A DNA stretch of 47,620 nt from an uncultured Pseudomonadota bacterium (GTDB taxonomy: Bacteria > Pseudomonadota > Gammaproteobacteria > Steroidobacterales > Steroidobacteraceae), in the NCBI GenBank assembly GCA_946479515.1, contig CAMLGF010000025.1, positions 1 to 47,620 of the forward strand, written 5' to 3'. This document shows positions 7,543 to 16,995 of this stretch, in pieces. The translations under genes and the position numbers were made by a program. How positions within the stretch are numbered: the first letter of the stretch is position 1; each line of letters starts with the position of its first letter. The notes under the pieces are model-generated. The model had not been told where the DNA came from, made no database searches, and saw only the letters and a list, made by a program, of their open reading frames with translations.

Positions 7543-8961
7543 TCAGGGCCGGATGACCTTGCCGGGGTTCATGATGCCGTTCGGATCGAAGGCCTGCTTC
7601 ACCCGCTTCATGAGTTCCAGCTCCACGGGATTGGCGTAGCGCTCGAGCTCGAACACCTTGAGCTGGCCGATGCCGTGCTCGGCGGAAAAACTGCCGCCAA
7701 AATCGCGCACCAGGTCGTGGATGGCGCGCTTGAGCCGGGGCTCCACGGCCTGCAGCTGCGCGGCCTGCGTGCCGGTACGCTGATTGACGTTGAAATGCAG
7801 ATTGCCGTCGCCCAGATGGCCGTAGGCGACCAGCACGCCCTGGGGCACGTTGCGCGCCACCCAATCACCGGCGACCTCGATGAACTTCGGCACCTGCGAC
7901 ACGGGCACGGAGATGTCGTGCTTGAGACTGGCACCATCCTTGCGCTGGGCTTCCGGGATGGTTTCGCGCAGTCGCCAGAAGGCCGCGCGTTCGCGCTCGT
8001 TCTGGGCCACCGCGGCGTCCGAGACCCAGCCTTCCTTCAGGGCTGCCTCCAGCGCATCCTGCAGCAGCGTGCCGAGCGAGTCGTGGGCGCGCGCGGAGGA
8101 CAGCTCGCAGAGCACGTACCAGTACGAGGGCAGGCCGAGCGGGTCCGTGACGCCGGGAATGTGCTTGACGGTCAGATCCACGCCGATACGCGGAATCAGC
8201 TCGAAGGAGGTCACGCAGTCGCCGCTCGCGGCGCGCAGCATGCCTAACAAGGATACGGCGGCCGCGGGATTCGCGACGGCCACGAAGGCCGTGGCGTGCG
8301 AGCGCAGGGCCGGGTAGAGCTTGAGACAGGCGGCGGTGATCACCCCCAGCGTGCCTTCGGCGCCCAGGAACAGCGCCTTGATGTCGTAGCCGGTGTTGTC
8401 CTTGCGCAAGCCGGTGAGGATGTCGAGCACGCGGCCGTCGGGCAGCACCACTTCCAGCCCGAGCACCAGCTCGCGCGCCATGCCGTAGCGAATGACGTTG
8501 AGTCCGCCGGCATTGGTGGAGAGGTTGCCGCCCAGCATGCAGCTGCCTTCACTGCCGAGGCTGAGCGGCAGGTAGCGGTCCGCGTCCGCGGCGGCTTTCT
8601 GCAGGTCCGCGAGCACGCAGCCGGCCTCCGCGGTGAGCGTGTAGTTGGCGACGTCGATGGTGCGCACCCGGTCGAGGCGCGCGAGCGACAGCAGCAACTG
8701 GCTGCTGGAGACGTCGGGCGTCGCGCCGCCGCAGTAGCTGGTGTTGCCGCCCTGGGGCACGACGCCGATGCGATGCGCGTTGCACCAGGCCAGCAGTCGC
8801 GCCACGGCGGCGACATCCGCCGGCGCCACGACGGCCAGCGCATGGCCGCGGTACTGCGCGCGATGATCGCGCAGCATGGGCGCCGTGCGCGCCGGATCGG
8901 TGATCAGCGCGTCGGGGCCCGCGGCCTCGGCGATGCCGGAAAGCAGGGTGGCGTCATTCAT
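7543..8961 (-). CDS. FAD-binding oxidoreductase, D-2-hydroxyglutarate dehydrogenase-like (GlcD family)
   Basis: The 472-residue protein has the vanillyl-alcohol-oxidase FAD fold: GVVPQGGNTSYCGGA near residue 68, GSEGSCMLGGNLSTNAGG near residue 135, and FLGAEGTLGVITA. The cap and metal site GHLGDGNLHFNV and EHGIGQLK are typical of D-2-hydroxyglutarate, D-lactate and glycolate (GlcD) dehydrogenases. It would oxidise a D-2-hydroxy acid to the 2-oxo acid and reduce ETF or quinone. Without a GlcE or iron-sulfur partner here, the single-gene D-2-hydroxyglutarate type is the best match. The neighbouring LhgO-like gene supports this. Confidence 0.88.
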   Translation of the reverse strand: MNDATLLSGIAEAAGPDALITDPARTAPMLRDHRAQYRGHALAVVAPADVAAVARLLAWCNAHRIGVVPQGGNTSYCGGATPDVSSSQLLLSLARLDRVRTIDVANYTLTAEAGCVLADLQKAAADADRYLPLSLGSEGSCMLGGNLSTNAGGLNVIRYGMARELVLGLEVVLPDGRVLDILTGLRKDNTGYDIKALFLGAEGTLGVITAACLKLYPALRSHATAFVAVANPAAAVSLLGMLRAASGDCVTSFELIPRIGVDLTVKHIPGVTDPLGLPSYWYVLCELSSARAHDSLGTLLQDALEAALKEGWVSDAAVAQNERERAAFWRLRETIPEAQRKDGASLKHDISVPVSQVPKFIEVAGDWVARNVPQGVLVAYGHLGDGNLHFNVNQRTGTQAAQLQAVEPRLKRAIHDLVRDFGGSFSAEHGIGQLKVFELERYANPVELELMKRVKQAFDPNGIMNPGKVIRP

Positions 8962-9024
8962 CCGCCGGCATCATAGCGGCTCGCGATACGGACGCGACGT
9001 CGCCGTTGCGTTACTCCGGGTGAG

Positions 9025-10011
<987 letters not shown>

Positions 10012-10084
10012 GCGTGTCTGGACTTCCTTCTGGCGGTATCGGGGGTCGGGTGGCACCGTCTGCGGGTGAATGGGGCAGGGCGAC

Positions 10085-10109
10085 GGCCGGAAGTCTGAGC
10101 CATCCGGCC
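10085..10109. repeat. Inverted repeat between htpX and the desaturase gene
   Basis: GGCCGGA and TCCGGCC form a perfect 7-bp stem with an 11-nt loop just downstream of htpX on the minus strand. It has no T-tract, so it is at best a weak terminator or a processing hairpin. Confidence 0.35.
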
Positions 10110-10134
10110 GCCGCGAGCCTTGAACTGATCGGCG

Positions 10135-11013
10135 TTAGCGGGTGCGGTTCAGTGCCGCAATTCGCTCTTCGATGGGTGGGTGGCTCATGAAGAGCTTCTG
10201 CCAGCCCTGCGGCGGATCGCTGCGGATGCCGAAGGCCTGCATCTTCTCCGGCAGCGCCGTAGGGGAGTGGACCCGCCGCAGCGCCTCGAGCGCACCGATC
10301 ATGGAGTTGGTGCCGGCGAGGTGCGCGCCACCCGCGTCGGCGCGGAATTCGCGCTGGCGCGAGAACCAGGCGACCACCACCCCGGCGAGGATGCCGAGCA
10401 CCAACTGCGCCACCATGACGGTGACGAAATAGCCGATGCCGCCGGAGCGCTCGTTCTTGAGGATGACGCGATCGACCACGAAGCCGACCACGCGCGCCAG
10501 GAAGAACACGAAGGTGTTCATGACGCCCTGGATGAGTGTCAGGGTGACCATGTCGCCGTTGGCGACGTGGCTCACCTCGTGACCGAGGACGGCCTCGACC
10601 TCATTGCGGCGCATGTTGTGGAGCAGCCCCGTGCTCACGGCCACCAGCGCGGAATTCTTGTTGGCCCCCGTGGCGAAGGCATTCGGATCCGGTGAATCGA
10701 AGACACCGACCTCCGGCATGCCGATGCCGGCCTGTTCGGCCTGGGCACGCACCGTGTTCACGAGCCACTGCTCGGCCTCACTGCGCGGCTGGGTGATGAC
10801 CCGCACGCCCATGGCCGTCTTGGCCATCCACTTCGAGAGCAGCAGGGAGATGAACGCGCCGCCGAAACCCAGAACCGCCGAGAAGACCAGCAGTGCCTGC
10901 AGGTTGAGCCCCTCGCGGGTGAGGTAACGATCGAGGCCGAAGACGGATACGACGATCGACAGCACCACCATGATCGCGATGTTGGTGGCGATGAGAAGGG
11001 CTATGCGTTTCAT
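10135..11013 (-). CDS. htpX: Membrane zinc metalloprotease HtpX
   Basis: The 292-residue protein has two N-terminal membrane segments (residues 4-24 and 35-57). The M48 protease site HEVSH has both zinc-binding His and the catalytic Glu, with a third ligand in the [10 protein letters not shown] segment, and two more hydrophobic segments lie between. HtpX degrades misfolded inner-membrane proteins together with FtsH. I chose ATG 11013, which gives the standard MKRIALL start; the frame extends to 11103 but that leader is not family-like. It follows mobB by 108 bp. Confidence 0.95.
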   Translation of the reverse strand: MKRIALLIATNIAIMVVLSIVVSVFGLDRYLTREGLNLQALLVFSAVLGFGGAFISLLLSKWMAKTAMGVRVITQPRSEAEQWLVNTVRAQAEQAGIGMPEVGVFDSPDPNAFATGANKNSALVAVSTGLLHNMRRNEVEAVLGHEVSHVANGDMVTLTLIQGVMNTFVFFLARVVGFVVDRVILKNERSGGIGYFVTVMVAQLVLGILAGVVVAWFSRQREFRADAGGAHLAGTNSMIGALEALRRVHSPTALPEKMQAFGIRSDPPQGWQKLFMSHPPIEERIAALNRTR

Positions 11014-11069
11014 GGTCCTGGGACGAGCTCCTGTGAGGCTGGAGATGTGGGGCAATTCTGGTGTCGAGG

Positions 11070-11084
11070 CGTTGAATTTCAACG
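11070..11084. promoter_or_regulatory. Perfect palindrome upstream of htpX, possible operator
   Basis: CGTTGAA, one T, TTCAACG: a perfect 7+7 dyad lies 57 bp before the htpX start in the htpX-mobB gap. The position suits a regulator-binding site, but no regulator is known from the window. A sigma-32 promoter here is not convincing because the CCCCA-like -10 is too far away. Confidence 0.3.
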
Positions 11085-11121
11085 AAGACCGCTTGGCAGT
11101 CAAACTCGATAATCAGGCAAA

Positions 11122-11607
11122 TCAGCTACTTAGTATGAACTCCACGATGGCCGCCGTGTCCTCCAGCGCCAGCCGGGGTCCCGCGTAACCCGGAATCGCC
11201 AGTGCGGAGGGTGCCGCCACCGCGGCGATGCCGGGATCCGCGAGCGCCAGCGGTGTGCCGGCGCCCCGAAACACTTCGACCCGCCTCAGGTCCTCGAGTT
11301 GCTTGAATCCCTCCACCAGCACGAAATCCACGGGGCGCAGTTCGGCCAGCAGCTCGGGGAAGGTCGCCGGACGGGGTGAGACCGCGAGGCGGGCCCATCC
11401 GGTGTCCGAGGCGACGATGACCTCGGCCGCGCCGGCGAGGCGGTGCCGATGGCTGTCCTTGCCCGGCACGTCCAGCTCGACCTGGTGGTGGTGCGTGTGC
11501 TTGACGGTCGACACGCTCAGGCCGCGCGCCCGCAGCGCGGGTATCAGCCGCTCGATCAGCGAGGTCTTGCCGCTGCCCTGGGTCCCGACGATGGCAACAG
11601 CCCGCAT
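11122..11607 (-). CDS. mobB: Molybdopterin-guanine dinucleotide biosynthesis adapter MobB
   Basis: The 161-residue GTP-binding protein has a Walker A motif GTQGSGKTS at residues 8-16. The MobB pattern follows: TVKHTHHHQVELDVPGKDSH near residue 34 and DFVLVEGFKQL near residue 94. MobB binds GTP and helps MobA attach GMP to molybdopterin. It is separated from the main Moco operon by about 3 kb and by proBA, so it is expressed apart from it. Confidence 0.93.
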   Translation of the reverse strand: MRAVAIVGTQGSGKTSLIERLIPALRARGLSVSTVKHTHHHQVELDVPGKDSHRHRLAGAAEVIVASDTGWARLAVSPRPATFPELLAELRPVDFVLVEGFKQLEDLRRVEVFRGAGTPLALADPGIAAVAAPSALAIPGYAGPRLALEDTAAIVEFILSS

Positions 11608-11648
11608 GCGCTCCCCGAGTGCAGAGACGTGTGGCGAGAGACGATTAG

Positions 11649-11984
11649 TTAGTACGTGTCGTCTTCGTCGTCGTCGTCGTAATCGTCGTCGTCATCATCA
11701 TCGTCATCGTCGTCATCATCGTCCTCGTCTTCGTCGTCCTCGAAGTCCTCGTCTTCGTCGTCATCCTCGTCGGAATCGGACTCGTCGGACCAGCCTTCGG
11801 GCTCGTCGGTGGGCTCGAGGTCGAGCTCATGCCAGGTGTCGAGATCGAGCTCTTCGATCTCACCATCGAGGTATTCGATCTCGACGAGTTCGTCGTCTTC
11901 GTCGACCGACAACACGCGGAAGGTCTCTTCCTCCTCGCGGTTCTCGTACCACTTCCCCGGCACCGGTGCGTATTCTCTGCCCAC
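11649..11984 (-). CDS. DUF6763-like small acidic protein with polyaspartate tail
   Basis: Residues 5-66 (PVPGKWYENREEEETFRVL, then VEIEYLDGEIEELDLDTW, ending LEPTDEPEGW) match a small gammaproteobacterial family of unknown function, which I recall as DUF6763. After Trp65 the sequence turns into an Asp/Glu-only tail of about 45 residues with a run of about 14 Asp. It is encoded by GAC/GAT triplet repeats at roughly 11650-11770. The start is GTG at 11984, with AGGA 9 nt upstream. Usual family members stop near the end of the domain, so the tail is an addition. It could bind divalent cations or basic proteins, or simply reflect triplet expansion. Confidence 0.75.
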   Translation of the reverse strand: MGREYAPVPGKWYENREEEETFRVLSVDEDDELVEIEYLDGEIEELDLDTWHELDLEPTDEPEGWSDESDSDEDDDEDEDFEDDEDEDDDDDDDDDDDDDDYDDDDEDDTY

Positions 11985-12086
11985 GGAAAAAAATCCTGAA
12001 TGAAGCCTCGAATGGAGGCCCGAGAGTGTAGGGGCTGCCTGCGAATGCGGCAACGGGAGTGATTGCGTAATATGCGGCCCCCACTC

Positions 12087-13211
12087 ATGAACAACACTGC
12101 TCCCCTAACTCGCGCGCGCCGCATCGTCGTCAAGGTCGGCTCCGCGCTGCTGGTCGACCCGGCCAGCGGGCAGGTCAACCGCCCCTGGCTCGAAACCCTC
12201 GTCGAAGACCTGCTGCGGCTGCGCGGCCGGCAGCAGGAAGTGGTGCTGGTGTCTTCCGGCGCCATTGCGCTCGGCCGCCGCGAGCTGAAGCTGCCAGCGG
12301 GCGCGCTGCCGCTCGAGCAGAGCCAGGCCGCCGCGGCGGTGGGTCAGATCGCGCTGGCACACATCTATAAGGAGCTGCTCGCGCCCTCGGGCATCACCGT
12401 GGCCCAGGTGCTGCTGACGCTGGAGGACAGCGAGCAGCGCCGCCGCTACCTGAATGCGCGCGCCACGCTCACCGCGCTGCTCGGCCTGGGGGCGTTGCCG
12501 GTGATCAATGAGAACGACACGGTGGCTACCACCGAAATACGGTATGGCGACAACGACCGCCTCGCCGCCCGCGTGGCGCAGATGACCAGTGCGGACTGCC
12601 TGCTGCTGCTGTCGGATGTGTCGGGTCTGTACACCGCCGACCCGAACCGGGATGCCTCGGCGCGGCTGATTCCCGAGGTCCGCGAGATCACGCCGGAAAT
12701 CGAAGCCATGGGCGGCGGTTCGGCCTCGGCCGTGGGTTCCGGCGGCATGGCCACCAAGATCGCGGCGGCCAGGATCGCGACCTCGGCGGGTTGCGCCATG
12801 GCCATCGCCGCTGGCGCGCCGCTGCACCCCGTGCGGCGGCTGGAGGAGGGCGCGGAATGCACCTGGTTCCTGCCGGCGTCGAATCCCGAGAACGCGCGCA
12901 AGCAATGGATCGCCGGGGCCCTGCGGCCGAGCGGGTCCCTGACCATCGACGCCGGCGCCCAACAGGCGCTGCGCACCGGCAAGAGCCTGCTGCCCGCGGG
13001 CGTGACCGCCGTCAGCGGTCGCTTCGAACGCGGCGATACCGTGAGCGTGCTCGACCTCAAGGGCGCCGAAATCGCGCGCGGTATGATTGCCTACAACGAC
13101 CGCGATGCCAGCCGGCTCGTGGGCAAGCGCAGCGCCGACATCGAGGCGCTGCTGGGCTTCCGCGGACGCGCGGAGATGATCCATCGCGACGACCTGGTAT
13201 TGATGCAATGA
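12087..13211 (+). CDS. proB: Glutamate 5-kinase
   Basis: The 374-residue enzyme catalyses the first step of proline synthesis, phosphorylating glutamate. The amino-acid kinase domain shows [12 protein letters not shown] near residue 11, [13 protein letters not shown], and [20 protein letters not shown]. The C-terminal PUA domain starts near residue 280 ([13 protein letters not shown]) and is present at full length. ATG 12087 is chosen as the closest start to the domain; ATG 12072 is also possible. Its stop overlaps the proA start (ATGA), giving translational coupling and equimolar kinase and reductase. Confidence 0.96.
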   Translation: MNNTAPLTRARRIVVKVGSALLVDPASGQVNRPWLETLVEDLLRLRGRQQEVVLVSSGAIALGRRELKLPAGALPLEQSQAAAAVGQIALAHIYKELLAPSGITVAQVLLTLEDSEQRRRYLNARATLTALLGLGALPVINENDTVATTEIRYGDNDRLAARVAQMTSADCLLLLSDVSGLYTADPNRDASARLIPEVREITPEIEAMGGGSASAVGSGGMATKIAAARIATSAGCAMAIAAGAPLHPVRRLEEGAECTWFLPASNPENARKQWIAGALRPSGSLTIDAGAQQALRTGKSLLPAGVTAVSGRFERGDTVSVLDLKGAEIARGMIAYNDRDASRLVGKRSADIEALLGFRGRAEMIHRDDLVLMQ

Positions 13212-14497
13212 ACGCCGCCACCGATCAGACCGTGCACGCCGAGCTCGCCGCCATCATGCAGCGGCTGGGTCAGCAGGCCGTGGCCGCGTCGGCGGTGCTG
13301 GCGCAGGCCAGCGCGGGCAGCAAGAATTTCGCGCTCACGCGCATCGCCGGCTCGCTGCGGGCGCGACGCGCGGAGTTGTTAGGCGCCAACCGTCAGGACC
13401 TGGACGCGGCGCGCGCCAAGGGCCTGTCGAGCGCCATGCTGGACAGACTGGCGCTGGACGAGAACCGCGTGGAAGCCATGGCCCGGGGCGTGGAGGAAAT
13501 CGCCGCGCTGCCCGATCCCATCGGTACCACCATCGCGCAATGGAGCCGGCCCAATGGCCTGGAGATCGCCCGTGTGCGCGTGCCGCTCGGCGTCATCGGC
13601 ATCATCTACGAGAGCCGCCCCAACGTGACCTGCGACGCCGGCACGCTGTGCCTGAAATCGGGCAATGCGGCCATCCTGCGCGGTGGCTCGGAGAGCGTGC
13701 ATTCCAACCAGGCGATCCATGCCTGCCTGGTCGAGGGTCTGGTCGCTGCCGGCCTGCCGGCGGCCAGCATCCAGCTGGTGCCGACCACCGACCGGGCCGC
13801 GGTGGGTTACCTGTTGTCGTCCATGACGGACTACGTCGATGTCATCGTGCCGCGCGGCGGCAAGAGCCTGGTGGCACGCGTGCAGGCCGAGGCGCGCGTT
13901 CCGGTGATCGGGCATCTCGAGGGCATCTGCCACGTGTACGTGGACCGCGATGCGGATCTGGCCATGGCGCGCGCCATCGTCAAGAACTCCAAACTGCGGC
14001 GTACCGGTGTGTGTGGCTCCGCCGAAACCCTGCTGGTCGATGCCGCCTGCGCCGGCACTCATCTCGCGCCCATCGTGAAGGACCTGCTCGAGGCCGGCTG
14101 CGAAGTGCGCGGCGACGAGACCGTGCAGGGTGTCGACCCGCGCGTGCAGCGCGCCAGCGAGCAGGATTGGCACACCGAATATCTCGACGCCATCATCTCG
14201 GCGCGCGTGGTGGCTGGCGTCGATGCGGCCATCGAGCACATCGCGCAGTACGGTTCGGGCCATACCGAGAGCATCGTGACCGCCAACGCCGACACGGCGC
14301 GGCGCTTTCTCGAGCGCGTCGACAGCGCCATCGTGCTGCACAACGCCTCGACGCAGTTCGCGGATGGCGGCGAGTTCGGCATGGGCGCGGAGATCGGCAT
14401 TTCCACCGATCGTTTCCACGCGCGCGGGCCGGTGGGCGTGGAGCAGCTGACCAGCTACAAGTACGTGGTGCGCGGCTCGGGGCAGCTGCGCCCCTGA
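13208..14497 (+). CDS. proA: Gamma-glutamyl phosphate reductase
   Basis: The 429-residue aldehyde-dehydrogenase-fold enzyme reduces gamma-glutamyl phosphate with NADPH to glutamate semialdehyde. It shows [19 protein letters not shown] and the catalytic Cys in [15 protein letters not shown]. The C-terminal segment [19 protein letters not shown] is the ProA signature. The start overlaps proB by 4 bp. It is convergent with the TPR gene, with only 3 bp between stops. Confidence 0.97.
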   Translation: MNAATDQTVHAELAAIMQRLGQQAVAASAVLAQASAGSKNFALTRIAGSLRARRAELLGANRQDLDAARAKGLSSAMLDRLALDENRVEAMARGVEEIAALPDPIGTTIAQWSRPNGLEIARVRVPLGVIGIIYESRPNVTCDAGTLCLKSGNAAILRGGSESVHSNQAIHACLVEGLVAAGLPAASIQLVPTTDRAAVGYLLSSMTDYVDVIVPRGGKSLVARVQAEARVPVIGHLEGICHVYVDRDADLAMARAIVKNSKLRRTGVCGSAETLLVDAACAGTHLAPIVKDLLEAGCEVRGDETVQGVDPRVQRASEQDWHTEYLDAIISARVVAGVDAAIEHIAQYGSGHTESIVTANADTARRFLERVDSAIVLHNASTQFADGGEFGMGAEIGISTDRFHARGPVGVEQLTSYKYVVRGSGQLRP

Positions 14498-14500
14498 TCG

Positions 14501-15412
14501 CTAGTCCGCCTGCAGTCTGGCGATCTCCGCCAGCGCCAGGCCGTGCTCATTGAAGCGAATCAGCTTGAGATTCACCGCGGCGGCGAAATAGGCGCGCGCC
14601 AGGTCGGCGTCGCCGTGCGCCAGGTGCGCTTCGCCGACATAGAACAGCGCCTCGCAGAGCCGTTCGTCGCGGCCCAGGTTGGCGGATTCACCCTCGCCCT
14701 CGCGGACGGCGGTGGCCAGGTCCTCCTCGGAATAATCCCCCTGCAGGTACAGCAGCAGCTGCCGCGGCCAGTCCTCGGAATGCCGGCGCGCGACGAACTC
14801 GGGCCGGGGGACTCCGGCGCGCATCTGCGTGAGCCAGTACATCAGCTGCCAGTAGTCGGCTCGCGTACGGTCCGCCTCGCTGGCGGCGGCATAGCGGTAA
14901 CGGCTCATCGCGTCCGCCCAGCGGCCCGAGACGAAATCGATGTTCGCGGCCATCACCGCCAGGTGCACCGCGCGCGGATCGATGGCGAGCGCGCGCTGGA
15001 TGTATCCGGTGGCGCCGGCGAAATCGCGTGCGCTGAACAGCGCGTCGGCGACGTTGTGCAGCACGCGCGTGCTGCGCGGCGCGCAGGCCAGTGCCCGGCG
15101 ATACGCCTGTGCGGCGCCCGCGAAGTCGCCCTGTTCACTGTGCGCCACCGCGACCATGGAGTGCAGTTCCGCGAAGACCGCGGCGCCCAGGCTGCGCGCG
15201 CACTCCTCGTCGGCCGGGGCGTGCGCCTGGGCGAGCGCGTGTTCGGCGGAGCGCAGATCCGGCGCACCGAAGCCGGACGGCGGCGTGCGTTCGTGCGATG
15301 CCTGCAGCTCGCGCGCCAGGGCGAGCAACGGATGCGCGCTGGCTTGGGCGTCCGCGGCGCGGGCGGTCGGGGCCGCCAGACAACACGCGAGCAGGAGTCC
15401 GGCGAGTCTCAC
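14501..15412 (-). CDS. Secreted tetratricopeptide-repeat protein at the end of the Moco operon
   Basis: The 303-residue protein begins with a signal peptide (LAGLLLACCLAAPTARA). TPR-like helical pairs follow from about residue 85 (EQGDFAGAAQAYRRALACAP, then DFAGATGYIQRALAIDP and GRWADAMSRYRYA). The start is GTG at 15412, which overlaps the stop of the MoaE-MoeB fusion as GTGA, so translation is coupled. A periplasmic TPR protein is not a known Moco factor. It might scaffold an exported molybdoenzyme or be an unrelated passenger. No substrate or partner can be read. Confidence 0.78.
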   Translation of the reverse strand: MRLAGLLLACCLAAPTARAADAQASAHPLLALARELQASHERTPPSGFGAPDLRSAEHALAQAHAPADEECARSLGAAVFAELHSMVAVAHSEQGDFAGAAQAYRRALACAPRSTRVLHNVADALFSARDFAGATGYIQRALAIDPRAVHLAVMAANIDFVSGRWADAMSRYRYAAASEADRTRADYWQLMYWLTQMRAGVPRPEFVARRHSEDWPRQLLLYLQGDYSEEDLATAVREGEGESANLGRDERLCEALFYVGEAHLAHGDADLARAYFAAAVNLKLIRFNEHGLALAEIARLQAD

Positions 15413-16995
15413 GCGGTGATGTTCAGCGCCGCGACGCCGCCGCGCAGCGAGCGGCAGTGCCGGAAGCCCTGTGAGCGCAGCAGGTCCGCGGCGGCGGCGC
15501 TGCGCTTGCCGGTGGCGCACACGAGTAGATAGGAGCTGCCGAGGTCGAGCGCGGCGGCTCCCGCCAGCAGCCGGGCCATGGGCAGGTGCAGCGCTTGCGC
15601 GGGCAGGGGCTCGGCGGCGCGCTCGCGCGCATCGCGCACGTCGATCAGCGCGTAACCGAGCGCGAGCGCGGCGTCCAGGGACGCGAACTCGATTTCCAGT
15701 GGTTCGCCGGACGGCTCTCCGGTCGCATCGGGGCGTGGCGGCTGGCCCGCGTGCGCATGGGCCTCGCAGTGCGCGGCGCGGCGCGCCCGCAGCCGCTGGC
15801 CGTGCAGCGTCACCAGGTCGAACAGCAGCATTTCGCCGGCGGCGAGCCCGTCGATGCCGAGCAGCAGTTTCAGCGCTTCCAGCGCCTGCAGGCTGCCGAA
15901 TACGCCGGGGACGGGCCCGAGCACGCCGGCCTCGGCGCAGTTGCCGACCAGGCCATCGCGCGTGGCCTGCGGCCACACGCATCGCAGGCACGGGGAATGT
16001 TCATCGCCGCGCACGAGCTGCAACTGGCCTTCGAACTGATAGACGCTGGCGAACAGCACGGGCTTGCGCAGCTGCAGCGCCAGGTCGTTCAGCAGGAACT
16101 TGGTGGCGAAATTGTCGCTGCAATCGAGGACCAGGTCGAAGCTGCGGGCGAGCTCGGCGGCGTTGCCGGCGTCGAGCCGGAGGGCGTGGGCTTCGACCCG
16201 CACGTCCGGGTTCAGGGCGCCGACCCGGCGCGCGGCGAGCTCGGCCTTCGGTTGTCCGCAATCCGCAATCGCATACCAGGTCTGGCGATGCAGGTTGGAG
16301 GGCTCGAGCAGATCCGCATCGACGATGCCCAGCCGGCCGATCCCGGCGCCGGCGAGATACTGCAGCACGGGCACGCCGAGGCCGCCGGCCCCGACGACCA
16401 GCACCGATGCACGGCGCAATTTGTCCTGGCCTGCCGCGCCGACTTCGCGCAGCACCATCTGGCGCGAGTAGTCGGGCGACCGGCTTTCCCGGGCGTGGGG
16501 ATGGGCGTCGGCGTGGCAGTGCGAGGGGTGAGGTGCGTCCCCGTTTTCCAGAAAACGAGGAATGTCCCCATTAGTACAGCGCTCGCAGTTCACCCAGCCG
16601 GAGTCGCCGGTGACGTAGTGTTCCTTTTTCCAGATGGGCAGGCGGTGCTTCACTTCGTCGATGATGTGGCGACAGGCGCGGAAGGCCTCGTCGCGGTGGG
16701 CGGCGCTCACACCCACCCACACGGCCACGTCGCCCAGCGCCAGCGAACCGACGCGGTGCACGCAGGCGGCGCGGCTCACGCCGAACTCCTCGATGGCGGC
16801 CTGAACGATACGTGCGCCTTCCTTTTCCGCCAGCTCCACGAAAGCCTCGTATTCGAGGCGGGTGACGGCCTGGCCCTCGTTGTGGTCGCGCACCCAGCCC
16901 TCGAAGGCGGCGAACCCGCCACAACCCGGATCGCGCAGTTGGTTCTGCAGGGCCGCCGTATCCAGCGCGACGCTGCTGAAAGCGAACGGCTTCAT
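15409..16995 (-). CDS. MoaE-MoeB-rhodanese fusion: molybdopterin synthase large subunit joined to its sulfur-loading enzyme
   Basis: One 528-residue frame holds three domains. Residues 1-140 are MoaE, with the catalytic lysines at 116 and 123 (EVKHRLPIWKKEH). Residues 176-410 are MoeB/ThiF-type adenylyltransferase: YSRQMVLREVG, nucleotide loop GAGGLG at 202-207, LLEPSNLHRQ, and zinc pair CLRC. The second zinc pair reads CEAH instead of CxxC. Residues about 425-528 are a rhodanese domain with the active-site loop CATGKRS (Cys493). MoeB adenylates MoaD, rhodanese-type Cys can supply sulfur, and MoaE uses thiocarboxylated MoaD to make molybdopterin. The linker 141-175 holds no ATG, GTG or TTG codon, so a separate MoeB start is not available. 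Part of the linker (about 142-156) is encoded by the GGGGAC repeat. The start overlaps the MobA-MoaD stop (ATGA). Confidence 0.93.
   Translation of the reverse strand: MKPFAFSSVALDTAALQNQLRDPGCGGFAAFEGWVRDHNEGQAVTRLEYEAFVELAEKEGARIVQAAIEEFGVSRAACVHRVGSLALGDVAVWVGVSAAHRDEAFRACRHIIDEVKHRLPIWKKEHYVTGDSGWVNCERCTNGDIPRFLENGDAPHPSHCHADAHPHARESRSPDYSRQMVLREVGAAGQDKLRRASVLVVGAGGLGVPVLQYLAGAGIGRLGIVDADLLEPSNLHRQTWYAIADCGQPKAELAARRVGALNPDVRVEAHALRLDAGNAAELARSFDLVLDCSDNFATKFLLNDLALQLRKPVLFASVYQFEGQLQLVRGDEHSPCLRCVWPQATRDGLVGNCAEAGVLGPVPGVFGSLQALEALKLLLGIDGLAAGEMLLFDLVTLHGQRLRARRAAHCEAHAHAGQPPRPDATGEPSGEPLEIEFASLDAALALGYALIDVRDARERAAEPLPAQALHLPMARLLAGAAALDLGSSYLLVCATGKRSAAAADLLRSQGFRHCRSLRGGVAALNITA
16529..16573 (-). 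repeat. GGGGAC-type palindromic repeat, copy B, inside the MoaE-MoeB linker
   Basis: On the minus strand: TAATGGGGACATTCCT, then CGTTTTC-TG-GAAAACG (perfect 7-bp stem), then GGGGACGCACCTCA. The outer boxes match copy C at 38149-38194 nearly base for base. Here the element is read through in frame and encodes about 15 linker residues (NGDIPRFLENGDAPH). Confidence 0.75.

Noticed and set aside
11014..11121. Heat-shock (sigma-32) promoter before htpX
   Set aside because: A TTGAA and a CCCCA element exist but are about 25 bp apart instead of 13-15.
16529..16573. Rho-independent terminator between moaE and moeB
   Set aside because: The hairpin has no T-tract, the frame is open through it, and the same element occurs elsewhere as a repeat.
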